64,000 nt of DNA from Onchocerca volvulus. Lineage: Eukaryota; Nematoda; Chromadorea; Rhabditida; Onchocercidae. Positions 13,946-27,600 of the stretch are shown here, piece by piece; the first letter of the stretch is position 1; every line of letters starts with the position of its first letter. The position numbers were made by a program, and so were the translations under genes. Below the pieces are notes generated by a model. It did not search any database and had not been told where the DNA came from. It saw only the letters and a list, made by a program, of their open reading frames with translations. The DNA is taken from the NCBI GenBank assembly GCA_000499405.2, contig HG738139.1, positions 16,158,858-16,222,857 of the forward strand. Direction: 5' to 3'.

Positions 13946-15158
13946 CTAATTCATAGCATTTATTGGTTGAATATAGACAACATTCACTCCTATTGTTGAT
14001 GAAACATATTCAACAGTTCCGGAACTTGAGGAAAAAACGTGTGCCGCATTTCTCATGGTTCGATCAATCTGAAAACTTCTGATATTAAGACTACAAAAAT
14101 AAATTGTTTTACTTTATGAATGTCTTGCAAGCAGTTTAAAATTCATATAAGTTTCCTAAATATCACTGCAGTGTCTTCTTATCGCATATAATCTTATCAA
14201 AACTAGAGGAAATTACAAATATTCGCATCAATATCAATAACTGACTAACCAGTCGGACATGTATCGAATATTTCGATCATTGCTAAACCGAATTTTACAG
14301 CTTTCACTTGATTCAAAATTTTCTTTTGCTTCAACAAATGTTCACATCCAGCTGCGCAAGCCTCCGCAATTCGGCGCTAAGCAAAATTCCATAATTTGTT
14401 TCTGATTTTTTGCCACAATACTATTTGTATATTATTATATTGAAAAATAGAAAAAATTTAGAAAATTCACTTGCATGATTGATGGCTATGATTCCAGCTA
14501 TTAATGATGATTTGGAGATCATTGAAAAATTCGATCATTTCAAAGTCTGATGAATTTGCACTTGCTTTAGCTAACATAGAACCATTCATATCAGCTGTGT
14601 TGGTCATTAATTCTCCGACAAATTGTTTCATATTTTCCACTTCATTCTTCTAAGTATTGGCCTATTTCTTTTCTTATTTCGAAAAAAAAATTATAAGTTT
14701 TAGTAATATTTATGGCGAGTTGAACTCAAAAAAAAAAAAATTCTTTTTCATATATATTTTATGAAATCATTGAGTAACGGTAGACTTTAAATTTATCATT
14801 AAAATTTTACTGAGACATGAATAAAGTATAAAAACAGTGATTGCCAGAAAATTAGATATTAATTTGCAGCTTGTGACGTTTCTTTTTTCTATTTTAACAG
14901 TAGTTGGGATTCGTTTGCTTCATTTAATTACTTTTTGAAATTTAAAGACAGAATTACTCACATTATATTCACTTTGATCAGTGTATTATCAATGCAATCC
15001 AGAATTGGACATGGAATATATATTAGTATTTTATACGCATTCAAAGGAATACTGCAACACAATAGATGACAAAGAATCGTTGCATATTTTGACGACGGCA
15101 CAGTGAATTCATGAAAATTACTTGTATTGCGAAGCACTAGATGACAGTGCTGAGGCAT
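13946..15158 (-). CDS. Unidentified protein, 3' part of a gene, frame conflicts
   Basis: I do not recognise this protein. Five putative exons look coding and end in a stop at 13946-13948: 15122-15158, 14973-15051, 14475-14649, 14250-14376 and 13946-14068. Readable pieces include ENMKQFVGELMTNTADMNG, SSLIAGIIAINH, RRIAEACAAGCEHLLKQKK, AVKFGLAMIEIFDTCPT and AAHVFSSSSGTVEYVSST. The predicted protein is helical, with one hydrophobic segment and Ser-rich ends. Two things break a simple model. Exon 3 changes frame inside a T5 run (14525-14529), after which a GC donor at 14474 gives correct phase. Exon 4 appears to end one base out of phase with the last exon. Upstream coding, perhaps near 15440-15580, may exist but I could not join it. 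It could be a real gene with sequence errors or a decaying copy. Confidence 0.4.
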
Positions 15159-15515
15159 CTAATGCAGCAAGCAAAAATTTGATTTTTGTAAATTTAAATT
15201 AAAGTTAATCGATAGAGATGATTAAATCAATCATTGCTTCATCTATTTCGCTGCAATATTTGCCAAAACAATACAATAAGCGATGTCGCAAATTTCTATA
15301 ATTAATACAAATACTTTTAGATAATGTTAAAGAACGAAAAATGAAACATTTTAAAATGGAAAAGTGCTAAATAACTAGCTGGATTTTAAACATTTAAACT
15401 TTTTTTTCTTTTTTTTGCAAAATAAGCAAATTATCTTTTATAGCTAATGCAGCACCATGACGCAGTTGTTAAGATGTCAATCCGATGGTCGCAAAAATAT
15501 CCTCCTACACTTCGT

Positions 15516-15561
15516 TCCATCTGCTTCAAACTTGAAAGTCTTCTGTCCATCTGCTTCAAAC
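15516..15561. repeat. 30-bp-period duplication containing CCATCTGCTTCAAAC
   Basis: The 16-base word TCCATCTGCTTCAAAC occurs at 15516-15531 and again at 15546-15561, with partly similar flanks (GAAAGT follows both). This looks like a recent tandem duplication. Confidence 0.85.
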
Positions 15562-16182
15562 CGAAAGTGAGAAATCCAAAGTACGGTAGTAATTGCATTT
15601 AAAAGGGCTTATCAATTAAGAGATGATCACAGTGTGAGCAAAAAATAATTGAAAGTTATTAACTTCAATGACTCTGTTCTTTCCGGTAATAAAAATTATA
15701 ATCGAATTGTGTTCGACTGATTATTTTAATCAGCTGACAAATTTTATGTAAAGAATAATTATTATAATTGGACAATTAATTATCCAGGTAAGAAAAAGAC
15801 AAATAATGCATTATTGGACTTCAATTGTAGTGTTACGAATGATAAGTTTCGGCTTTCCATTAATTGTTTCTTTATTTTTCGATTTTTTTTTACTTTATGT
15901 GAAAATTATGACCAGGAACTACTGATGGGATTACATCCATGCTGAATTTTTGTAACAAAATATTCAATTTTTGAATTAACTAAATCTATAAAAGTTCTCA
16001 GAGACATATTTCGGGAATCATTATGGAACACATCCAGAAACAGTCTGACCAACGAATACTTGACCTAAGAAAATTCAAACTGCACTGATTTTATAGTAAC
16101 CGCAAAAACAAAATCATTTCGAAAATGTCTAACTTTTTTGAATGTTTACGTTGACGAAAAACTTTTCAATCTCAATTCAGTG

Positions 16183-16242
16183 AATATGGCAACAATCTCA
16201 TCGCACAATCTCATCGTCAAATATGACAACAATCTCATCGCA
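16183..16242. repeat. Minisatellite-like repeat of CAATCTCATCG
   Basis: A 23-base segment at 16183-16205 recurs at 16220-16242 with one substitution (ATATGGCAAC versus ATATGACAAC). A third partial copy, CAATCTCATCG, sits between them. Confidence 0.85.
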
Positions 16243-17510
16243 GAATCGATAAATTTCTTTTATTAGTTGTTTTCAAGCACTGTCATTAATTTTATTATTA
16301 ATTATTTATCAATATTAGTTCCTTAAATAGCCCAAAAATGATATGCAATGACAAACACCTATGAATATTATATAGCGAATAGTAAAAAGAGTAGACTTAA
16401 ACTTAAATTTAAAAAAGAAAACGTTGACATGATAATTTCTAGCTGTATCAAACTATAATAAATAAGAAATATCACTTCACTGCCAGTATTAACCAATACA
16501 CTAGTGATTGAACCTAAAAGTTTGACATGATTCTTACCAAAACTTAAGCTCTATATCAATATTTTGCATGCATCATTCACCGATTCATAGAATATGGCAA
16601 TGAGAGAGGTTAGATACAATTCAATATAGCATATTAACTCTTATGTCAAATTAAATGAATTGTCCTTTATTTGAAATTCTTTGACATTCTTTCATGCTCC
16701 CCCCTCATTAATTTATCATCTCTGTTTCAATGGCATCATTACTCGACTATTAAAATTCCAGGCTCTAAAGAATCATTTCAGATTTTTTTCGAATCCCTTC
16801 ATCCGAGACGAAAAAAAGTAGGCCGAAAGATAACTATTTTTTTAATCTGCCTTTCTATTGCATTGAAAAAGCATTAGAATTAGATACTTCCACTTTTCCT
16901 TGAAATTTCATAAAAATATAGAAAGAGCAGGCTTAAAAAAAATGCATGCCGAATAATGAAAAAGCTTAAAAACACAAGTCTTTGGAGTTTTATTTCTTAT
17001 CTTTCATTTTATCATAGAAGTTCTACATTTTGCCTACATGTTATAAAAATAGCAAAGTCTACTAAGAACATTTTATTAAGAGAACACCAGTGATAATGGA
17101 AGTAATGCTGAACCAACTTGGGTCGTAAAATTTTAGAAGATGGCAAGATTCCCACTCATTAAAATTTATAACAAATTTATTATTTATTAATGAAAAATAA
17201 TTGGCGAAGTAAGTTTAGCACGATATATGTATGGTCAGCATTACAAGCATGAAAATAGTAACAGAAAAAATTGAAATATGTATATTCCAATACGATATAC
17301 ATTAAAAAAGAAATTGAAAAACCAGCACAAAATAAGACCCGAACATAATGAAAGTAGTAATTAACAGTAAGTTCTTTTGTTCTTTTTTAAGCAATCACAC
17401 ACAGTAACAATATTCACAATAATGAATGAAATGAAGTCAATTTGAGAAAAATAATTTCCTCTTAAAAATATCTTTTGTTTGAGATCAAGCAACACTGTAA
17501 TATACAAATA

Positions 17511-17769
17511 GTCAATATTTCAAAAAAAAACTGTTAACTTGCCATTAAGACAAAAAGTATCATTATTCAGAAACTAAGCAAGATGTTGAGATCCTTAGTA
17601 CCAAGATGCTGATTATTGATTACAGTTGCACAGTTTTCTTCATCTTGTCAGTATTTTAAAAAAACTGTTAATTAATTCGCTACAAAAAAATAAAAATATA
17701 TCATTATCCAAAAACTAAAAAAGATGTTGAGGTCCTCAGCATAGAAAAAGATGCTGATATTGATTACAG
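17511..17769. repeat. Imperfect ~120-bp tandem duplication
   Basis: Two diverged copies lie head to tail at about 17511-17627 and 17647-17769. Both run in the same order through GTCA.TATTT, an A run then CTGTTAA, a TCATTAT block, AGATGTTGAG, GATGCTGAT and TTGATTACAG. Substitutions and small indels separate them. Neither copy is open in any frame. Confidence 0.8.
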
Positions 17770-18611
17770 CCATAACATTACTTTCTTTTATTTTGCGTTT
17801 TATTCTGTTAAATCCGCTAATGTTTTGCTCCCGAATATAATCTGCTAAAAATTTTGCATGAAAATTTGTATAAATTGCATGAAAATTTTCTGAGGCTAAT
17901 GTAAGATCTAAAAATCACACGAAGATGTTTTCCAATACAGATATATTGTCAAAAATTTTCGAAAATCAAATTTTGTTTGCTTTCACTTTTTTCTCTATTG
18001 ATCAATGATAAGAATATCATAAAAACATCATTTAGAAAGTGAAAAATTACTATAGAGAAAGCGGAGCTTTCTTTACATTGAGCAAAAACGTTTCATCCAT
18101 TTAGGTCGATTTGTTTCTCGATCCTTATTATGAAGATATAATTCATGTTTTCCTTCAGGAAAGCATATTTATTCTTGCATTGCCTGTCCTACATCCATTT
18201 TTTTCGCGAAAACAGATAAAATATAGCGAATGGCATTTCCTTCCATAATTTTATTTTTAATAAGTTTCTACAAGACTACATTATCTAACAAACTACGACC
18301 TAATGTTAAAATCTAACACTAAAACACAACAAATTATGAAAATCTTTGATAACACAATATATACCAGAATTCTGGATAAAATAAGAATCGGTCGCAAGCA
18401 GGTTTTCACAGAAAACATCGAATATCTGCAAAAACTATATAAATTGAATATTAAATAAATTGAACATTAAAAAAACTATATGAATTGAAAATTAATTAAA
18501 CAACAATACGATTATTTTTTTTTTTAAATCTTAACATCCAAAAATAAACAAAAAATGTTATTGAGCCCTATCCGTGATCTCTAACTTATGAAATCAGTGA
18601 AAAATGTACCG

Positions 18612-21600
18612 TTATAAAACTTCGCCATCTTCAAGTTCTTCATTTGGCGGTGGTAGAGGTGGCGGTGGCAAAGCTGAAAGTATATATGTAGAATTACCTA
18701 AAATACAAAAATAATGGGAGAAACCACAACCTGAGAAGCGGTAAGAAACAAACACGATACTAAAAAAATTTTTTTGAAATCCATATAAAAAATTTCAGCA
18801 TATCCAAGAAATCCCTAAATATCCTTTTATTTCAAGTCCGATCCTCTCTTTTTTCTTTATTCTCTTTTCTAAGATGTAGAAAGTATTAAGGCTTTGCTTC
18901 TTTACAGTTGTAGAAGCACCTCTAATCCACAACAGAAAGGATCACGAGAAAAAATTCTAAAAGGCAAGCACAAACTCCATAAGCACATGACTATAACAAA
19001 ATAAAAAGCACAAAGTAGCCATGAAAGATAGAAAATGCAGCAGCTGGTGAAATGGAATGATAAGAAAACTATCAAGAATAGACGAAGCATTAGCTAAACT
19101 TGTATCGATGTCAGACGAATGAGACATGTGTGACCGCCAGGAACAACATCTTCTCCATTCTCCACGTCTATATCTTGGTGATGATCGACATGGTGTTATT
19201 TTATAAACATATCGTCGACAGTAGCACCGTGTGAAACCTAAATTTGCATGCACACAAGAAAAACATGCTACTAAACTTGTATTAGTCAATCAAAGCATAA
19301 TTTCTCAATGCTTCCAGTTCAATCTTCCTTGATGGTATCGACAAGCAAATCGAATAGGTTGTGCGCCCAAAAAAAGCTCATGCATCACCCAGCAAACTAT
19401 CTCGTGTTAAGATACGTTGGTTATCTGCATTAATTGCAAATTAGTGAAAAGAATTAAACATAACAAAGATAACGTTCAAACGAGCTGAAGTGTGCTATTT
19501 GATAATATCTAAATACATTCTTTTACATATGCTTTATTTCACGCGAAGTAATTTTCAAGGTACATGCAAAATTATTCTGAAAAACACGTAGAATACAATA
19601 AACTACGAATTGAAAAACTAAGAGCAAACTTAGAATTTAAGCATGAATTTGTGCCAGGATGCCAAATCCTGTATAAAACGGTCTCAAACCATACTACATA
19701 ATGTATAATGAGATTTACATGCAGTAAACAACTGCACAGGAAATATCAAATTGTGTTTATAAATTTCGTCTAATTTCCCAAATAATGTATAAATATTTCT
19801 AAATAATTTCCACTCTTGTAGTGTAAACTATTACTTGAATAACTGGATCCCGAACGATTTCCAGGACTTGACGAACGCTGCGATTGTCGATTAGCATTAG
19901 ATGTTGTTGCTGTGATTGGTGAAGGAGGTCGCGGACGAGAACGTTTATAATATGAGTTTCCTGGATCAGGTGTGCTTAATAAGGGTTCACGTGATTTTAT
20001 GCGTACCGCACCTGACGATGAATAGTGCTGCAATAGTTCGACCATTTTCAGTGTTGAAATTGAATGAATCGAAATTAATCCGATTTCTTCAATCCCTATT
20101 AAATTTAAACGGAACAATAAATAAACAAAAAGAAAGACATAAAATCAGAGTGATACTCACTCTATGGTTAGATGACCCAGATAATTGTGAAAAACGTGAG
20201 GCATTATTGGAGGATGGCCCCACATAATAATCATTTGTCACTGACCAATTCGTAGTAACATTAGCTCTATGCGTACCTTCACCAATATGATTTGAACGAT
20301 TCGTCTGCACTGTCGATAAGTTATATCTAAAAATTCTCTTAATTATATCTGCTTTATTGCCCTATAAAAAAGCAAAATTATTAATCAAAGATTAAGTTGT
20401 AAGGATTATGAATGGAAAAATTCAACTAAATTCAGGATTATAAATGGAGTTTAATACATAAATAAGCAAACGAGACTTGATATAAAGCAATGGAAATAAG
20501 AAATTAAAGCAGACTGGTTGAACGTTTCATCAAATAAAAATTTGACTGAAGATAAAGACAAGGAAAACAAACTTTGAGTTTTGCGAATTTGAGCTTATTA
20601 CAGAAGCAGAATTTGATGATGGTGGTGTGGGTAGAAGCGCAATCAGAGATGCAGTCTGTCGTGCTTTTTTCACTGCTGTCATATCATCACGCTGTCGAGA
20701 AGATATACTTTCATCACGGCCTCTAATGTTGGTACCATTATTATCACGTTTAAGTGATTGTGAAGTAGCTTCATCACGTGACTTGGAGGTGATGCTGTAA
20801 CCACCGGAAGTAATATGGTTTACAGGGATTACTGGACTGCAAAAAAGAGAAAAAAAACCTATTTATCTATATTGGAAATTAAAATATAGGTCAAATGAGA
20901 CAATTATAAATGATGTGAGTCTCCAATCCAAACTTCTAATATATCATATTAGTAAATATATCATATTTTGATTTTTACTTACTTGTGACGTTCTGTTGAT
21001 TTTGGTGTCCCAGATTTTGAAGTTAATGTCACATTCGTTATTGGTGTTGTTGTTCCAGTGGAACTGTTATCTGTCTGACTAACAGCCACATTATTTTCAT
21101 GAAATCTCTTACGATGATGAGATCCTGGAGAAAATTTCAATTTCAAACTATTAAGACAAAAATCAATAACGGCCTTGAACTTCCGGAAATTATTTGAAAC
21201 TGAATCAATTTACTATATAAAAATGTAATTCCATTCTTTTGAAATTGAAAAAAGGGGAAAACAATTAGAAGTTCGCCTCAATTCACCTTCCGCACTGGTT
21301 TTCTCAGTCTTTCTATGTTTTAAATCTTTCTCATCATCTGGTTTGGACTTCTTATATCGTTCTTGTTCATTGGTTCCCGTTAGCTGTTTGATGGGATGCA
21401 CTGTTTTCGAGGCATTCGTGATAACTGGTTTTTGCAAAGTAGTGGGTTTGGAAGTTCCAGATTTTGACATATGAATGATTTTCGCTGCTTCAGTTGGTTT
21501 AGCAGTAAGTTGATCCAGCGGCTTACTCTGATTTAATTGCTTTTCTAAAATGATATTGATAACACACAAGTACAAAAAAAAAAAATATTTTGATATTCCT

Positions 21601-24600
21601 CTATCTCAGGTATCTGCATTTCTAATATTAAATTTGAAGTGCCACAAAAATTCAACTATAATATTTTTTAGTGACAAAATCTTATCTTCATACCAAGTCA
21701 AAACTAGCATCAGAATGTTTAAACAAAATACATATTGAAATGCAAATAATCAAACTTGCCATTTGCAATAATTGGAGGAAGCGGTAAATCCAATCCTTTA
21801 CCACTTGTTTGCGGTAGCACATCAGGTCGCATGAAATTTCGCCGCTGAGTTTGGGATACAGAATTTTGTGAACTGATCGACTGCTGTTGTTGATGAGCTG
21901 CTATAAAATGAATCAAAAGAAATATTATGCTTATTCCATTTTGCTATTTATTTTAATTATTCACTTATATATAAACGCTAAGCAATTCCGTAATGGCTCC
22001 TTCAGTCATATAATGAGAGATGGACATTAGGCAGACGATTAATATTAATAAAATTCACCTATAAGAAATATATTCAAACTTTATAATTATAAGGAAAAAA
22101 TGAAATTAAGTATAAGTAAGAGAAATATTGATGTTTGAAATCTAATCACTATTTTATGCAAGATTTTTAGTCAATTAAACTTCTAACCATTATTCCGTAA
22201 TTTATAATCACTCAGATCGATCCGCCGAGTTGGCTCAGCACCTTTTGCAGCCACAGCCGCATTAAGCTGTGGTGCCACTGGTGGCGGTGGTAGAGTTGCG
22301 ATTGATGGTGTAATCTCTGAAGCGATTTATATTCACAGAAATCAAAATATTTAAAAGGCTAGAAATCATTAGAAACAGAAAAGTTGTAACTCCATATTTG
22401 AGTCTTAAGACCTAAAATTTGAACCATTAATAGAGCAAAAACTGAGACCTCACCATTTAAATAACAAACTGTAATAGGTAATTTTAAAATCACTAGAAAT
22501 AACTTACGATTTTGTCCTTGCCGCTCTTGCTGTGAAGGTTGCTGTGGTGACTGCTGCTGAGGTTGATTAGGATTTTGTGATGTGGCAGTTTCTCTTAGTG
22601 AGCTACGCATTGCATATTTCTTTATATTCAACGACTCGCCATGGGTCTTGTAGATGCGGGAGAATTCTTCAGTTAATTCTAAGCAGAGAATAAGATCTGA
22701 CTTCGAAATTGATGCCAAAATCCGCGTGAAAATTATAAAAATAAATTCAGCACAATGACAAATTGATAACCTATGAAATATCATCACAGAATACCTCGTA
22801 TATCATTAAAGGGAAGTAAAGCACCCGAAAAAGCGAATATAACTCACTTAATAATTTATCGAGCGACATTGTTGGATCAACCTGTTTATACCAAGGTGCC
22901 TCATCGGGTGTTGTTTGAATCTGAAATTGAACTCCCTGAAATGCCATCTGAAATTATTTCTTCCTAAAAAAGTGAAGACTTAAAATATACCAAGAGTTCA
23001 AAAATGATCTTTCTAGTATATGATAAAATGCAAATCGAAAATAACAAATGCCTCGTATAAAATAAAAAGAAACTCCAACATTCAAACACAAATCAACTGA
23101 AACAAATTATTTAAAGAAAAAAAAAAAAAAAAAAAAAAAAAGGAAAGAAAGAAAAAGAATAGGTCAGTATTATGAGCCTGATATCAAGCTCATTTAAAAA
23201 AGTGAAAAAAAGAACTGAGAAACTGAGGAATAATCAAGAAAATCCAAAAAAAACATATTTATGCAAAGATATGATGAACGTAGAAATACCAAACGCCAAA
23301 CTAAGCTATAGAATTTTGAAGGGTGGTATACCTTCCCGAAATTACAAAAAAAAAAAAAAAAATCAAACTTGTAAAAAAAAAGAAGTTGTAAAACTTGCTG
23401 GGAAAAAAAAAACTGCAAGATTTATAAAATTACAGTATCTAAATCACGTCCCATGCATTTTTCCCTTCCCGTAAATTATGGTGATCATTATGAACCTCTA
23501 TTTTTCATCTGCTAACGCATACACATAACCAACATACATTCATACAAATACATTCCTATCGATATGTGTTGTACCAATGTAACTTGCATCAACATGCTGC
23601 ATGTTATTAGAAAAAAATTATCATCTCACGCGATTTACTGTACTATAATTATCAATTCTTCATTTATAATACATGCAAGTCATGATAACATGAAGAAAAA
23701 ATTTTCTAGAAATAGAAGAAATACATTTTTTCTAAGTTTGTAAAACATGCATTTAAGGTGCAGTGCAAAAAAAGAGAAAAAACAATAGAGAAAAATTCCT
23801 TAACAAAAAACGACACAATAATCTGTGTGATCAGTTTCAAAAAACTCAATAATCATTCTCCACTGTTTGCAAATCCGCAGCAATCATTATTCTGTCTCAA
23901 GAATACAAAACACAATTCCTGCTAAAATGAGATCAGCTTTCCAACTTTCTCATTAGAGCTCACTAAAGTGGACAATAAGAGAAAGATTCACAGAATCTTT
24001 TAGTGACATTTAAAATATGTGGATTTCAACATTCCAGACAGAAAAGAGGAAAGGAGGAAGATGATAAATCTGAATCTGGAAAGAAACTAAATCTTTTTTA
24101 ATATAATCTAACCTATAAAGTTCGCAATTTTCCCTGCAATTCTCCAGAACACTTCGCACAATAGCAATTTCAAACTAAAGGAACGGAAAAAGAACATGCA
24201 AATATCAAACAACGGGAATTTTTCAGAATAAATTTAAATTTAAAAAAAAAAAAAAATTGTTTTTCAAACAAGAAATGATAGAAAGTTGCAAAAAAACAAG
24301 AAACAAGCTACTTGAAAAAATGCCAATAAAAGTTACCTTTATTTAAAATTTGATATGCAATTTCTCTCTCTTTCTCTCTGTATGTTTGTGTATTTCTTCC
24401 AACAAAGCGAAGTGATAGATTCCCCACATGGTTTTTTTTTTTTTTTTTTTGGTTGTTAACTGATAACAGAAAGTAGGGGAAAATTCAGACTGCCCAGAAT
24501 AATTTGTAGACTTCGTGGCTAATTTTACGGCCAATTATTTCTTTGCTTGTGGTTTATATATATATATATATATATATGTTCTTACACTCTTACTGAACTG

Positions 24601-27600
24601 CACCGTTAACAGTTAACTTGCGCAATCGTGCAAGCCTTTAATGAAGTGCATGAATAACAGCGAGATGCACCACCTAACGAAATGGTACCAGAAACAACTA
24701 CAGTGACTTCTTTCTCTTCACTTCAAAATAAAGTATCAAAGATAAGCCACCAAGTTCGTTCCTCTTCCCAATTTTTCGATATAAAGTGCAAAGCTCAAGC
24801 ACTATTCCACACACATCACGAACTTGCACGATTTGCAGCAATTAGTACAGACAGTCCAAGCGTTGTTCTTGGTTTTTTCTTTCAAGTGCTTATCGAAACT
24901 GATCTGCGTTAACACTTCCGCAACACGCAATACAGATTGCAGAATGCAGGAAGCAACGCATTACAGCTTTATACGAATTATTACGCTGCGCAACACGCAT
25001 GCAACCACACGACAAAGTAGCCTCATGAAGTAGGCACTTGAATTTGCATCGCTTATTTGAAGTTTAAAAACAAGTTTTTTTTTTTTTTAACTCTAAATTC
25101 AAAATGTAACGCCAAAGAAGTGTTTTCGCTGCTGACTTTGTGCATATAGCAGTTACCTGCAAAATATCATTATTTTTGCTTATAAATTAACAAGTCTAAG
25201 CATAGCCACCTTAAACCCAAATCCCTAAATCTGGAAGATATAAGCCTAGTCGTTAACAATACTATAAAAAAGATTGTGTGCTTTCATGCATCCCTACTTT
25301 CCTCATTAAAATGTGCAATAAAGTGGATTAGAGAAAAAAAAGGAAAGAAAAATAAATCTACTTCATTTAATACTTAAATACTATAAAATATACTCATGCA
25401 TTAATCTTTAATTCCATTAGTTGGCAGTTTTAGTGAAACAAATAAGCAGGACGAACTGAAAACTTCAATCCACAAAAAGGCATTAGAAGTACCTCATTCT
25501 GGTTTCTGTTACAATCTTCTTCATCTGTCCTTATTGGATACCAAAGAAAAAACAAATATGAAATTTTAGCATCGCTTACTTCAAATTCTGCCCAGAGACA
25601 TGCCATTTGTATGCAAACACACGCAATCGCTTTAGCCGTATAACGTACACCCCAGTTTGTCATATGGAGCCTCAAAAATGAAAAATCCTTGAAGCTTAAA
25701 AAATATAAATAATGAATAGAATAATCAATTCATTCCTTTATTTTTATTCCGGCTCTTGCAGTGATTTCATATGAACTACTGAAATCGGAACGTTTCTCAG
25801 CAGCAAATACCAGAACTGCGGAGCTATCTGTCGCAAGCTTCTTTTTCTTTTTCAACTATTCCCCCAAAAAATTATCATCGTTATCAAAAATATCAAAAAA
25901 ATTTACATGTCACTTGCAAACCAATAAGCTATTTCCGATATTCTTCTGTTTCCTGAAGCATCTAAAACAATAATTTACATTACTAAATAAATTCTAACTC
26001 ATTATTTCTATGTCATGTTTATTATCAAATATAAGAAAAATTCGCCTGTACAAAATTTGATTACATTTAATTTCTATCATCATAACTCTCTTGATATAAA
26101 TATCCGGTACTGAAATTTCCGTAAGTTGATAAAGATATGTATCAGCTTCCAAATAAAATGTCGAATAAAATGTTGTTCGTTATATTAGACCAATTTTATA
26201 TTCATTGTATCAAACGCTAGCAACTGAGAATACATTGTCCTTACAGCTAGCATACGATGATATTCCTTCGGCTTGTTTGAACCTATGTGCCTCGACAACG
26301 ATTTCTCCCTAATGAAATATTTATTCTTTACAGTTCCCTATAACTTCATATAATACATCATGGAACTAACCTCGTGCAAATTTTTGCATGTGCGTCAGGA
26401 CGTATGGATGCGGTATATCCACTGACAAATCGAATGCTGCATGAGTAAATGTACAGTTGAGAAAAACTGCAGTACTATTCTTTCAAATATGCTCATGAAG
26501 TTTAAATCGATGTTTTAATGCATTTGAATTTCAATTTTCAAAACCAAAAGCATAATGCCTTCGCGTATTTCGACATTTGAGTAGACAAACAACAAAATAT
26601 GATTATTTCGTTGCTATTCCAAACAAAGAGCAAAACTTGCCAATTGTTTGCAGGACGAGATTTTCCAATGTGACAATCAATTGTGATGCATCATGAAGAC
26701 GCTGTAAAATACTTCGGTTCACTTATGAAAATGGCTTTTTGACACAGAAACAATATATGTCAAAGATTCTTATATAAAGAAACGAATCTAATTTATAGTT
26801 ATCAGAAGAAATGGCAAGAATCCAGAATTATGAAAAAAGTATCTCCCTGTAAATATATGTAAAAAATTACATGAATTGTATAGTGGATATTTGATTACTT
26901 TATATTATACATTACTATGGATAATTTACATTATAAATATGTAGACAAAAAATGGCATGATTTTATGAGACTACAATAGATTCAAGGATAAACAGTAAAG
27001 AAACGCTAACATTATTATCCAAATTTGGTGAATGGGGGAATTTAATAGCCCACCATACACGCACAACGTGATCCAACTTGCGGGGACATTCTTCTGATTT
27101 ACCCGCCAAGAACAAACATGCAGCAGCAATGTCCTAGAAAAATTACCATTACCATCACAATACTACTATCCGTCACTTTCGTTTAGCACTGGAAAATCAC
27201 AACTTGTAATAAGTGAAGGAAAAACAATTCAAAGAAATTACAGTTAGATTTTTTACATGTAAAAATTAATTCTGGAGGGGAAAAATCAAGCCGCTCATTA
27301 ATTTTAATAGAGATTCCAATAAGCTGACGAAATGAAATCATATGATGTAAATTCTCTATTCAAAACAAAGACAATCCTTATTATAGTAAACCTCACCCGT
27401 GGATCAAATTTGAAAAAGGAATGGAAGACGAAGAACCGATGCATATGCATCATTGCAGCACAAATACATAACTGAGATCTGAAATTAAAAAACCAACTTG
27501 AAATTTGAAACTAACATAAGTGATACTAAATCATCTTGTATGTTAGTGCATATGGTTCTTGAATCCTGAATACATTTTTTGATTTCTTATTTCGCAACTG

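Larger units (their letters stand above)
15159..18611. other. Intergenic with short tandem duplications
   Basis: A 3.4-kb region between the unidentified gene and the end of cyclin T. It contains at least three independent local duplications (15516-15561, 16183-16242 and 17511-17769), listed separately. The remainder is AT-rich with no convincing exon. The frame at 16671-16877 on the plus strand has no recognisable features. Confidence 0.5.
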
